A stretch of 14,277 bases of DNA, taken from contig CAUCOL010000008.1 in NCBI GenBank assembly GCA_958444395.1, positions 1 to 14,277 on the forward strand, written 5' to 3'. Made by a program: the position numbers and the translations under genes. The stretch comes from an uncultured Lachnospiraceae bacterium. GTDB taxonomy: Bacteria > Bacillota > Clostridia > Lachnospirales > Lachnospiraceae. How positions within the stretch are numbered: the first letter of the stretch is position 1; each line of letters opens with the position of its first letter. The notes below the pieces were generated by a model. That model saw only the letters and a program-made list of their open reading frames with translations, was not told the origin of the DNA and made no database searches. Below, piece after piece: positions 1-6,499 of this stretch.

Positions 1-66
1 CAGTATTTATTATTCATTTTTCACAAAAAATAAAAACACAGCATTTCTGATTTCCCCTTGAATACA

Positions 67-95
67 TTGACTTCTATAGCAGATTCAACTATAAT
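67..95 (+). promoter_or_regulatory. sigma-A promoter of mecA
   Basis: TTGACT at 67-72 and a perfect TATAAT at 90-95 are separated by 17 bases. This is close to the vegetative consensus and lies about 50 bases upstream of the mecA start codon. Transcription should begin near 102. I see no operator-like repeat around it, so mecA looks constitutively expressed. Confidence 0.85.
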
Positions 96-145
96 CAAAC
101 CAAAGAATTCCGAAATATTATTTTATGATAGAAGGGAGTGATTTT

Positions 146-967
146 ATGCGCATAGAAAAGATAAATGATCATCAGATTCGCTGCACCTTGAATCAGAAAG
201 ACCTGTCCGACCGTGAACTGCGTGTCAGCGAGCTGGCATACGGCTCTGAGAAAGCCCGATCTTTATTTCAGGATATGATGCAGCAGGCATCGTATGAGTT
301 CGGATTTGAAGCGGATGATATCCCGCTGATGATCGAGGCGATCCCGATGAGTCCGGATACACTGGTTCTGGTGATCACGAAGGTTGATGATCCGGACGAG
401 CTGGATACGCGCTTTTCCCATTTTACAGATGATGAGAACGAGGATGATATGGATTCCTTTGATGATAATGCATTCCGCGTCGCAGAAGATGAGGATGAGG
501 ACAACTTTGGTTTTATGAGTAATACGATCCTGTCAGAGCCGGAAGATGATACCGAAGAGGATGTCACCTTTTCTCCGGATGAACCACCTTCAAAAGGAAG
601 TGACTTTATATCTCTGTCGGAGGCTCTGGGAATGGAGCACCGACCAAAGACAGTTACCAGCACTGCCCAGCGTGACGCTACCAGGATCTTTACCTTCCAC
701 AGTCTGCAGGAGATCACCAGCCTGGCAGAATATCTGGTGTACACCTACCACGGGAAGAACACGCTATATAAAGATGAGAAGAAAGGGATTTATTATCTGG
801 TCGTTCATAAATCCGAACATACGCCGGAGGAATTCAGCCGGATCTGTAATATGATCTGTGAATATGGAAAACCACTCCGAAATATGTATGCGACCCATTT
901 TTATTTTGAAGAGCATTATGAGCCGCTGATCAGGGACAAAGCCCTGCAGGTACTGGCGAGTATTTAA
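146..967 (+). CDS. mecA: MecA-type ClpC adaptor protein
   Basis: A 273-residue protein with the MecA layout. The N-terminal substrate-binding domain (about 1-80) begins MRIEKIND. A very acidic linker (about 81-165) is rich in Asp and Glu. The C-terminal domain (about 175-273) contains FHSLQEITSLAEYL and ends with the FYFEEHYEPLIR region typical of the ClpC-binding part. Known MecA proteins deliver substrates to the ClpC/ClpP protease in the cytoplasm and, in Bacillus, hold down competence by targeting ComK; the substrates here are unknown. The start is set by AGGGAG just upstream of the ATG at 146; an in-frame ATG at 125 lacks such a site. At 273 residues it is somewhat longer than the Bacillus protein because of the long linker. 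It is a single-gene unit with its own promoter and terminator. Confidence 0.93.
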   Translation: MRIEKINDHQIRCTLNQKDLSDRELRVSELAYGSEKARSLFQDMMQQASYEFGFEADDIPLMIEAIPMSPDTLVLVITKVDDPDELDTRFSHFTDDENEDDMDSFDDNAFRVAEDEDEDNFGFMSNTILSEPEDDTEEDVTFSPDEPPSKGSDFISLSEALGMEHRPKTVTSTAQRDATRIFTFHSLQEITSLAEYLVYTYHGKNTLYKDEKKGIYYLVVHKSEHTPEEFSRICNMICEYGKPLRNMYATHFYFEEHYEPLIRDKALQVLASI

Positions 968-1012
968 GTATTTTACATTTTCACATTTATGTGTTTTCAG
1001 CATTTAACAAAA

Positions 1013-1093
1013 ACAGCCTGTCAATGAACCACTCCCCAAAAGTCAGACCAAAATCCGACGATGGGAGACGATCCACTGACAGGCTGTCTTTTT
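1013..1093. terminator. large bidirectional terminator between mecA and the DUF1858 gene
   Basis: Perfect 11-bp arms ACAGCCTGTCA (1013-1023) and TGACAGGCTGT (1077-1087) are followed by C-TTTTT on the + strand. On the - strand the hairpin is followed by TTTTTGTT, so it can stop both convergent transcripts. The enclosed 53 bases are not a simple loop: CTCCC (1032-1036) and GGGAG (1063-1067) can form a second stem. From 1094 to 1198 I see no gene. Confidence 0.8.
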
Positions 1094-1198
1094 CACAGAA
1101 CAGTGTATCAAATGATCTGCGCTGTCTATGCTGCACACACGCATCCACGCACCGCTCATGACTCATAACCTGTCCGGTCAGAAACCCTGCCCGTTCGA

Positions 1199-1405
1199 TT
1201 ATTTCTTTGCCAGATACTCGTTTACATCTTTAATCAGCTCATCCACCTGTAAACCATGTACCATAGCAGCCTCCTCCAGGCTCTCTCCCTGAGAAGCCGG
1301 GCAGCCGATACAGTGCATACCAGAAGCCATCAGGATAGGTCCGATGCCCGGATCGATCTGAAGCATATCATGAATAATCATATCTTTATTAACTCTAGCG
1401 TCCAT
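1199..1405 (-). CDS. DUF1858 CxxC redox-disulfide protein
   Basis: A 68-residue cytoplasmic protein matching the DUF1858 family, also called the hybrid-cluster-protein-associated redox disulfide domain. It has an N-terminal region MIIHDMLQIDPGI, then GMHCIGCPAS carrying the CxxC pair (Cys32, Cys35), then the helical end VDELIKDVNEYL. Family members occur alone or next to hybrid cluster (prismane) proteins and are thought to act in thiol or metal redox chemistry; the precise reaction is not known. The start at 1405 is chosen because GGAGG lies 8 bases upstream; an in-frame upstream extension to 1441 has no comparable site. It has its own promoter and converges on mecA, sharing its terminator. 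It is followed upstream by the ferredoxin gene on the same strand, but repeats and a terminator separate the two, so they are probably separate transcripts. Confidence 0.85.
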   Translation of the reverse strand: MDARVNKDMIIHDMLQIDPGIGPILMASGMHCIGCPASQGESLEEAAMVHGLQVDELIKDVNEYLAKK

Positions 1406-1461
1406 TCTAAAAACCTCCATTTTTCTATTAACTGTGCTCATTTTCCCACAATCTGTCTTTT

Positions 1462-1489
1462 ATTATACAATAAAATACCCAGAAAGCAA
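1462..1489 (-). promoter_or_regulatory. promoter of the DUF1858 gene
   Basis: On the - strand TTGCTT (1484-1489) is followed after 16 bases by a perfect TATAAT (1462-1467), about 57 bases upstream of the start codon. The -10 is consensus and the -35 is moderate. Confidence 0.7.
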
Positions 1490-1510
1490 GAATTTTCCTC
1501 TGTGCGATGA

Positions 1511-1695
1511 TCGCATCTCCGTACAGCGTTTTTTCATTAATAGGAAACGAGTTTCCTATAACAGAACAAAGAGTCGCTTGCGACTCTTTCGCGCTTGAGC
1601 GGAATGCGTAGCATTTATTTCTTTTCCGCGAAATGCGCATCCTCACGGAGTGTTTTTTATGTTATAGGAACGAAGTTTCCTATAACATAAAAAAC
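1511..1695. repeat. intergenic palindromic repeat unit, two near copies
   Basis: Two related segments of about 50 bases (1511-1563 and 1636-1687) share GCATC..., a GTTTTTT run, then a TAGGAA-CGA-GTTTCCTATAACA core that is itself palindromic. Between them lie a perfect 10-bp-arm hairpin (1568-1589, AAAGAGTCGC and its complement around TT) and the pairs GCGGAA/TTCCGC and ATGC/GCAT. No believable reading frame exists; a 72-residue - strand frame crossing it is repeat-derived. The segment TTTCCTATAACAGAACAAAG (1552-1571) recurs with one change at 6428-6447, so this belongs to a dispersed intergenic repeat family. Confidence 0.75.
1652..1695. repeat. perfect 19-bp inverted repeat
   Basis: Arms 1652-1670 and 1677-1695 are perfectly complementary over 19 bp around the 6-base loop CGAAGT. 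The arms begin GTTTTTTATG and carry TATAGGAA at their inner end. The structure directly abuts the ferredoxin terminator, whose U-run is its outer A/T tract. Confidence 0.85.
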
Positions 1696-1721
1696 TGCCC
1701 GGACACCAACTGCCCGGACAG
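1689..1721 (-). terminator. intrinsic terminator of the ferredoxin gene
   Basis: On the - strand CTGTCCGGGCA (1721-1711), loop GTTGG and TGTCCGGGCAG (1705-1695) form an 11-bp stem with two G-U pairs. TTTTTT (1694-1689) follows. It lies 25 bases after the ferredoxin stop codon. The stem is built from a direct repeat of GTCCGGGCAG. Confidence 0.85.
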
Positions 1722-1745
1722 CTCTTTATTTCATCGTCTAAGAAA

Positions 1746-1916
1746 TTACTCCTCAGAGATAGCACCTGAAGGACATGTACCTGCACATGCTCCACAGCTG
1801 ATGCATGTATCTGCATCGATCTCATAATGAGAAGCACCCTCAGCAATAGCACCTACAGGACATCCACCTGCACATGCTCCACAACTTACACAATCATCAC
1901 CAATAACGTATGCCAT
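1746..1916 (-). CDS. clostridial-type 2[4Fe-4S] ferredoxin
   Basis: A 56-residue soluble electron carrier with two complete four-cysteine motifs. The first is Cys9, 12, 15 and 19 (CVSCGACAGGCP) and the second Cys38, 41, 44 and 48 (CISCGACAGTCP). The internal duplication and the size are those of the classical 8Fe clostridial ferredoxins, which exchange low-potential electrons with pyruvate:ferredoxin oxidoreductase, hydrogenase, Rnf and similar enzymes. The start MAYVIGDD is set by AAGGAGG placed 10 bases upstream; a longer in-frame extension to 1949 is not supported. It is a single-gene unit with its own promoter and a strong terminator. The - strand gene further upstream is an alcohol dehydrogenase, which is not co-transcribed with it. 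Confidence 0.95.
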   Translation of the reverse strand: MAYVIGDDCVSCGACAGGCPVGAIAEGASHYEIDADTCISCGACAGTCPSGAISEE

Positions 1917-1951
1917 TTTTAAGAATCCTCCTTTTGTGATTTTATACACAT

Positions 1952-1980
1952 ATCTTAATACTTTTTCGATAGCTTGACAA
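1952..1980 (-). promoter_or_regulatory. promoter of the ferredoxin gene
   Basis: TTGTCA (1975-1980 on the - strand) and TAAGAT (1952-1957) are 17 bases apart, about 36 bases upstream of the start codon. TATAAA closer to the gene has no suitably spaced -35 box. Confidence 0.6.
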
Positions 1981-2125
1981 GTAGCATCAATTACTAATTA
2001 TTGTTTCATATAGCTAACTTTTCGCCATTTTTCGGGCATTCGCAGCATATATTATAACAGCAGTTTATTTTTCCTGTTCTCTTTCCAAACTGCCGAAAAA
2101 CATGGCATTATCCATCCTTTTCTGC
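1981..2125. other. A/T-rich intergenic stretch, no gene seen
   Basis: Between the ferredoxin promoter and the alcohol dehydrogenase terminator there is no supported reading frame. A TATAAT on the - strand near 2050-2060 lacks a recognisable -35 box. The pair TTTTCGGGC (about 2031-2039) and GCCGAAAA (about 2092-2099) is the only inverted motif noticed. Confidence 0.5.
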
Positions 2126-2164
2126 AAAAAAAATCGGTCGGAACCACTTTTGCTCCAACCGATT
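2126..2164 (-). terminator. intrinsic terminator of the iron alcohol dehydrogenase gene
   Basis: On the - strand AATCGGTTGGA (2164-2154) pairs with TCCGACCGATT (2142-2132) with a single G-U wobble, around an 11-base loop. T residues (2131-2126) follow. On the + strand the same position is a C-A mismatch, so the hairpin is best formed by the - strand RNA, matching the dehydrogenase upstream. Confidence 0.85.
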
Positions 2165-2227
2165 TTCTCTCATTAATGATAAATATTGTCAATAACTACC
2201 AGTTGCTTTCCGCTCTTTTCCGAGACA

Positions 2228-3445
2228 TCAGAAATCTACTTCTGTATCATAGTAGCAGCATTTCAGTAGCTTCTCCATCTCTTCCTGGGATGGCTGTCTC
2301 GGATTGGATCCGGTACAGGCATCCAGTATCGCATTGGCTGCGATCTCCGGCAGTCTCTCCAGAAATACCTCTTCCGGTACAAAGCCCTGTTCCGTCGGAT
2401 AGCTGTCTGCACCGTAATTCTTAATGCAATGCGGTATATTTAATGCATCATTCATGCCACGCAGATATTTGATCAGCAGCTTCACTTTCTCATCATCGCT
2501 GCTGCCGCCCAGCTTCATGAAATCGGCGATCTCACCATAACGCTTCTTCGCTGTCTCATCCTTCGCATTGTATGCGATAACTTTTGGAAGATACATGGCA
2601 TTGGCTGCGCCATGAATGATATGTGCGCCGTAATCTGCAAAGGCTGCCCCTGTCTTGTGCGCCATAGAATGTACGATACCAAGCAGTGCATTGGAGAATG
2701 CCATACCAGCCAGACACTGTGCATTGTGCATGTTGTCACGCTTCCCCATGTCTTCATTGTAAGAACCGACCAAATCTCTCTGAATCATCTTGATCGCATG
2801 CAGTGCCAGTGGATCTGTGTAATCACAGTTCGCCGTCGATACATATGCCTCGATCGCATGGGTCATCGCGTCCATACCGGTATGTGCTACCAGCTTCTTC
2901 GGCATCGTCTCTGCCAGCTCCGGATCCACGATCGCTACATCCGGCGTGATCTCGAAATCGGCGATCGGATATTTGATACCCTTTTCATAATCTGTGATGA
3001 TAGAGAATGCTGTTACCTCTGTCGCTGTTCCGGACGTGGAAGAGATCGCACAGAAATGTGCTTTCTGACGCAGTTTTGGTAGACCGAATACTTTGCACAT
3101 ATCCTCAAAGGTTACGTCCGGATATTCATATTTGATCCACATAGCCTTCGCGGCATCGATTGGTGAGCCGCCACCCATCGCTACGATCCAGTCCGGTTCA
3201 AATGCCTGCATTGCGGCAGCGCCTTTCATAACAGTCTCTACGGAAGGATCCGGCTCAATGCCTTCAAACAGCTGTACTTCCATGCCGGCCTCTTTCAGAT
3301 ATCCCACTGCTTTATCCAGAAAACCGTTGCGTTTCATGGAACCGCCGCCCACGCAGACGATCGCACGTTTTCCTTCAAAATCCTTCAATGCCTCTAAAGC
3401 ACCTTTTCCATGATACACATCTCTCGGTAACGTAAATCTTGCCAT
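2228..3445 (-). CDS. iron-containing alcohol dehydrogenase (AdhE C-terminal type)
   Basis: A 405-residue group III (iron-dependent) alcohol dehydrogenase, interconverting an aldehyde and an alcohol with NAD(P)H in the cytoplasm. The Rossmann part has the GGGSPIDAAK cofactor motif (91-100) and SSTSGTATEVTAF (135-147). The all-helical domain supplies the expected metal ligands Asp192 and His196 (GMDAMTHAIEAY), His263 (SMAHK) and His278 (HIIHGAAN). The C-terminal segment ILDACTGSNPRQP is the pattern seen in the alcohol dehydrogenase half of bifunctional AdhE, but no aldehyde dehydrogenase half precedes it, so this is a stand-alone enzyme. Butanol, ethanol or propanediol oxidoreductase activity are all possible and sequence alone does not decide. 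The ATG at 3445 has AAAGGAAAGGTG upstream. It is a single-gene unit with its own promoter, a long leader and a terminator. Confidence 0.92.
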   Translation of the reverse strand: MARFTLPRDVYHGKGALEALKDFEGKRAIVCVGGGSMKRNGFLDKAVGYLKEAGMEVQLFEGIEPDPSVETVMKGAAAMQAFEPDWIVAMGGGSPIDAAKAMWIKYEYPDVTFEDMCKVFGLPKLRQKAHFCAISSTSGTATEVTAFSIITDYEKGIKYPIADFEITPDVAIVDPELAETMPKKLVAHTGMDAMTHAIEAYVSTANCDYTDPLALHAIKMIQRDLVGSYNEDMGKRDNMHNAQCLAGMAFSNALLGIVHSMAHKTGAAFADYGAHIIHGAANAMYLPKVIAYNAKDETAKKRYGEIADFMKLGGSSDDEKVKLLIKYLRGMNDALNIPHCIKNYGADSYPTEQGFVPEEVFLERLPEIAANAILDACTGSNPRQPSQEEMEKLLKCCYYDTEVDF

Positions 3446-3471
3446 AAAAACACCTTTCCTTTCTAAGGGCA

Positions 3472-3523
3472 GGATGCCACAAGTCTACGCTTATCACAGT
3501 GATGTAGAAAGCGTCTGACACCC
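3472..3523 (-). promoter_or_regulatory. structured leader of the alcohol dehydrogenase mRNA
   Basis: In the roughly 135-base leader an outer stem GGGTGTCA/TGGCATCC (with G-U pairs) encloses a core hairpin ATCAC-T-GTGAT. The core can be extended in two mutually exclusive ways, ACGCTT with AAGCGT or TCTAC with GTAGA. The pairings are read directly from the sequence. A regulatory role is inference, and I do not recognise a known riboswitch. Confidence 0.4.
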
Positions 3524-3586
3524 TGTTCTTGCTTCAATGAACTGTCTAGTTTTCACCGTCTGGAGAGTACCCCAAACCTTATCCTC

Positions 3587-3615
3587 AGTGTAGCACCATC
3601 CCCTCACAGCGTCAA
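3587..3615 (-). promoter_or_regulatory. promoter of the iron alcohol dehydrogenase gene
   Basis: On the - strand TTGACG (3610-3615) and TACACT (3587-3592) are exactly 17 bases apart. The predicted transcript start is near 3580, giving a leader of about 135 bases. The promoter lies just after the DUF2207 gene, between which I see no clear terminator, so some read-through from lemA-DUF2207 is possible. Confidence 0.75.
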
Positions 3616-3680
3616 TGGAAGGAAACGGAAGATATGCACGTCTCCGGCAGCTGCCATCTCACCCGGTGAAGCCGGCAGGA

Positions 3681-5540
3681 TCACCAGGATCCGCCACCTC
3701 CACCACCGGAGCCGCCTCCAGAGAAGCCGCCCCCACTGCTGCCACTGGAGCTTGGCTGTGACAGCATCGTGCTCTTCGCCTCACTCATCGTATGATGTAT
3801 AAAATGATGCATGGACGACATACGGAAGACATCCTCCGAATCATACCAGGCAGGCGGTGGCGTTGCGATCGATTCAAACTTCTTCATCCATAAATCAGAG
3901 ATTCCGAAGATATATGTAAAGGGAAGAATGTCATAAAAATACTGGGGATCATCTTCTACCATCGTCTGCAGACGATCCTTCTCGGCGGTCTCCAGGAAGG
4001 TCTTAAATCCCATCAGCTGTCCCAGCATCTCATTTCCATATGGGGTACGTTTATCCATATATTTTGCAAAAAATCCTACAACCAGTCCAGCGATCACTGC
4101 CAGTATATATGACACCTTATACAACGGATGTGCATACTGCATCGGCAGCCAGTTGACTACACCGAACAGAATGATTCCCAATACAGCACAGATCGCACCA
4201 CTGACAAGTTTACCCATGCGGCTTCGCATATTCAATGTCAGCTGCACGCAGATCACCTCGGCAAACGCTGGAAGTACACTCCAGATTGCCGCCGTAACGA
4301 TATCGTAGGTATACCGGTACGCCGGAATCAAAAAGGCACAGACATACATGATCACAAATAACAGATATAAGATCCATGCCTTATTCAACGAATTAGCATA
4401 GAATACCCTGCTCTCAAATACATTCTTGATATGCGTCTGGATCTTCCCGACCGTCTCATAAAAGCTATCCTTCAGACTCTCCTGTGTCGCATAGTTCTTT
4501 GACTTAAACAGCCCTGCCATAAACATACGTTCCGCATTATCCGTACCATCATACAGCTTCGCTTGATTCAGTACAAAACCTTTCTTATCAATGCCCTGTC
4601 CATCCCGGATCGTCAGATAACCCTTCTGCGCCATATACGGAATCAGTGAGATCACCGCATCATCATCGACCCTGCCATAATATAGATATGACGCTTCGGC
4701 ACTGTTAATGCCCTCCGGCGGATAAAACTCCACACGTTCCACAACCGGATCGTCTTTTCCATAGCGGTTCCATAAAAAGACAGACAGAAGGATCGTGAGC
4801 ACTGCCAGTCCTGCTGCCACAGCTGCCGGAACAGGAAATTCATTTGTCTTCAGAAAATATCCCTCCGGAAGCGTCAGACGTACGGTCAGGGCGTCTCCTT
4901 CGCCTAATGTCACCGCATCATCCAGCATACCGGTGATCGTATTTCCCTCTACATAATACCAGACATCTCCGCTCTTCTCAGAACCCACAGGACCATATGA
5001 AAATCCCAGGTTATTCTCGTCAAATTCTTTCGGCATCTGGATCGTAAAGCTGACATCGTGGATCGTCGTGTCTTCCCAGCCTGCTCCGATCAGGTTGTAA
5101 TATAATTCATCGGCAGCTTTCAGCACGTCATTCCCCATCACATACTGATAGGAGATCACGTACGTCTTAGAGCCAATGATCGTATGATCCTCATCACCTA
5201 TCTTGATCTGCAGCCGGTCACCACTGCGCTCCAGCGAATACTCATCGCCATGACAGGACACGTCCTTAATCTGCGCCATCACACGGGAAGTGCTTCCATC
5301 GGCACGCTTCACATCATTTTTCAAAGGGATGTTCCGGTAAATACCATGCCGGTGCTCCTGAAAGTTTACCTCGATCGTTTCTTCTATATAATATGTATTA
5401 TCTTCGGATACATTCATCTGCACGTCATACTGATTGATCGTGTAGCCGCCTGCTGCCGACGCCTTCTGTCCCGCCGCCAGAGACAGAACAAAGCAGACCG
5501 CCAGCAGTCCCGTCCAGAAAAAACCAGTTCTTTTATTCAT
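3681..5540 (-). CDS. DUF2207 family membrane protein with glycine-rich tail
   Basis: A 619-residue DUF2207 (YciQ-like) protein. A signal peptide (about 1-29, ending near KASA) leads into an extracytoplasmic beta-rich domain starting GGYTINQYDVQMNVSED, followed by membrane segments at about 235-257, 388-408, 411-434, 445-465 and 476-494. The segment between the first and second (about 258-387) includes RVEFYPPEGINSAEASYLYYG, typical of the family. The C-terminus is a Ser/Gly tract ending GGGGGGSW, also typical. The molecular function of DUF2207 proteins is not established. Its start codon overlaps the lemA stop codon by one base (TAATG), so the two are translationally coupled. LemA and DUF2207 neighbours are a recurring pair in Firmicutes, which suggests a joint envelope role. 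Length and domain order look complete. Confidence 0.88.
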   Translation of the reverse strand: MNKRTGFFWTGLLAVCFVLSLAAGQKASAAGGYTINQYDVQMNVSEDNTYYIEETIEVNFQEHRHGIYRNIPLKNDVKRADGSTSRVMAQIKDVSCHGDEYSLERSGDRLQIKIGDEDHTIIGSKTYVISYQYVMGNDVLKAADELYYNLIGAGWEDTTIHDVSFTIQMPKEFDENNLGFSYGPVGSEKSGDVWYYVEGNTITGMLDDAVTLGEGDALTVRLTLPEGYFLKTNEFPVPAAVAAGLAVLTILLSVFLWNRYGKDDPVVERVEFYPPEGINSAEASYLYYGRVDDDAVISLIPYMAQKGYLTIRDGQGIDKKGFVLNQAKLYDGTDNAERMFMAGLFKSKNYATQESLKDSFYETVGKIQTHIKNVFESRVFYANSLNKAWILYLLFVIMYVCAFLIPAYRYTYDIVTAAIWSVLPAFAEVICVQLTLNMRSRMGKLVSGAICAVLGIILFGVVNWLPMQYAHPLYKVSYILAVIAGLVVGFFAKYMDKRTPYGNEMLGQLMGFKTFLETAEKDRLQTMVEDDPQYFYDILPFTYIFGISDLWMKKFESIATPPPAWYDSEDVFRMSSMHHFIHHTMSEAKSTMLSQPSSSGSSGGGFSGGGSGGGGGGSW

Positions 5541-6091
5541 TAAAATTTCACCTGCACATTCTCGCGTTCTTCCTCGCTGCCCACCTCAAACATTGGCCGA
5601 ACCGTAAACTGAAACATAGACGCTATGATATTCGATGGAAAAGCTGCGATCGAAATATTATAATTTCTGACTGCTCCGTTATAATATTTGCGCGCGTTCG
5701 CAATATCTCCCTCTACCTTTGACAGCTGATCGCTCAGATTCAGAAAGTTTGTATCTGCTTTCAATTCCGGATACGCTTCTGCCACTGCCAGAACCTTTGG
5801 CAATGCCTTTGACAGTTCTACAGACATAGATACCTTTTCCTCCGGTGACATCTGTCCATAACCTCCCTGACGCTGTGCAACGATCTTTGACAAAGTCTCC
5901 GACTCATGCTTTGCATATCCCTTCACCGTCTCCACCAGATTCGGGATCAGATCAAAACGCTTCTTCATGTAGATGTCCATCGTCGAGAATGCCTCATCCA
6001 CTACTACCTTCTGGCGTACCAGCTTATTGTACATACTGATAATGTACACGATCAGTACAACAACCAGAATCAATGCTATCCATTTTCCCAT
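5540..6091 (-). CDS. lemA: LemA family membrane-anchored protein
   Basis: A 183-residue LemA-family protein. One N-terminal membrane segment (about 4-20, ALILVVVLIVYIISMY) precedes a long helical cytoplasmic or periplasm-facing bundle. Family signatures are present in order: YNKLV (21-25), DEAFSTMDIYMKKRFDLIPNLVE (32-54), AYPELKA (106-112), and NARKYYNGAVRNYN (132-145). The precise function of LemA proteins is unknown. The start at 6091 is chosen because GGAAAGGAAG lies just upstream and the membrane segment then begins at residue 4; the open frame continues to 6211 without a better start. It is the first gene of a two-gene operon with DUF2207 and has a well-formed promoter 170 bases upstream. 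Confidence 0.9.
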   Translation of the reverse strand: MGKWIALILVVVLIVYIISMYNKLVRQKVVVDEAFSTMDIYMKKRFDLIPNLVETVKGYAKHESETLSKIVAQRQGGYGQMSPEEKVSMSVELSKALPKVLAVAEAYPELKADTNFLNLSDQLSKVEGDIANARKYYNGAVRNYNISIAAFPSNIIASMFQFTVRPMFEVGSEEERENVQVKF

Positions 6092-6114
6092 TTTTTCTTC
6101 CTTTCCTGATTCAT
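6076..6114 (-). CDS. possible 12-residue leader ORF overlapping the lemA start
   Basis: On the - strand GGAGG, 10 bases, then an ATG (6114) opens a 12-codon frame (MNQERKKKWENG) in a different frame. It runs through the lemA ribosome binding site and ends 14 bases inside lemA. It could couple or modulate lemA translation, or be chance; nothing else supports it. Confidence 0.2.
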   Translation of the reverse strand: MNQERKKKWENG

Positions 6115-6262
6115 AAAAAATTTGCCTCCGTATCATCTCTGTGACACAGGCAGCCTTGAAAATCACCTTTGCAGGGATCTCCCGCCGCCTCTCCATTGTA
6201 ACAAGATACATAAAAAAAATCTACTACCCACATCATTTTTTAGGATTTCTCCAAAAACTATA

Positions 6263-6290
6263 ATTATAGCACATAGAGAATATTTGACAA
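6263..6290 (-). promoter_or_regulatory. promoter of the lemA-DUF2207 operon
   Basis: On the - strand TTGTCA (6285-6290) and a perfect TATAAT (6263-6268) are 16 bases apart. The predicted leader is about 165 bases and contains an A/T-rich stretch with eight T residues (minus strand, about 6213-6220) but no convincing terminator. Confidence 0.75.
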
Positions 6291-6368
6291 CCTCTATATC
6301 TTTCCCGAAGCACATTTTCTCTAAATATCTCCCACAACTGTCACCGGATGGGAGGAATTTCTGTGGGC

Positions 6369-6447
6369 ATAAAGGAACAAAGGGCAAAACCAGCGTTTTG
6401 CCCTTTTTCGCTCTATGTTGCGAGCAATTTCCTATAACGGAACAAAG
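6369..6447. repeat. two copies of the GAACAAAG-hairpin repeat
   Basis: ATAAAGGAACAAAG (6369-6382) and TTTCCTATAACGGAACAAAG (6428-6447) share the core ATAA-M-GGAACAAAG. Each runs directly into a hairpin followed by a T-run on the + strand. The second matches 1552-1571 at 19 of 20 positions. Together they form a direct repeat spaced about 60 bases apart in the gap between lemA and the 4-hydroxybutyrate dehydrogenase gene. Confidence 0.75.
6379..6408. terminator. perfect 12-bp hairpin terminator
   Basis: AAAGGGCAAAAC (6379-6390), loop CAGC and GTTTTGCCCTTT (6395-6406) are perfectly complementary, with T residues continuing to 6408 on the + strand. On the - strand the hairpin is followed by GTTCC. 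It lies downstream of the GABA locus and upstream of the lemA promoter, so it probably backs up termination of the dehydrogenase transcript. Confidence 0.7.
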
Positions 6448-6448
6448 T

Positions 6449-6486
6449 GGGCAGCCCCTTCTGCGATAGAGGGACTGCCCTTTTTT
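6449..6486. terminator. terminator after the 4-hydroxybutyrate dehydrogenase gene
   Basis: GGGCAG (6449-6454) pairs with CTGCCC (6475-6480), extended by CCC/GGG with a one-base bulge. TTTTTT (6481-6486) follows on the + strand. The - strand gene ends at 6500, so the hairpin starts about 20 bases after its stop codon and is followed there by ACTTTGTTCC. The better U-tract faces the + strand, where no gene ends, so it is most likely a bidirectional element. Confidence 0.65.
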
Positions 6487-6499
6487 CGTACATGTATTT

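Noticed and set aside
268..744. 158-codon - strand frame inside mecA
   Set aside because: It is antisense to a clear mecA, Ser-rich because of the Asp/Glu-rich linker on the other strand, and has no ribosome binding site.
1428..1646. 72-codon - strand frame between the DUF1858 and ferredoxin genes
   Set aside because: It runs through the palindromic repeats and the DUF1858 promoter; its peptide is a translation of repeat sequence.
2612..3082. 156-codon + strand frame
   Set aside because: Antisense to the iron alcohol dehydrogenase, with Cys/Arg-rich composition typical of a shadow frame.
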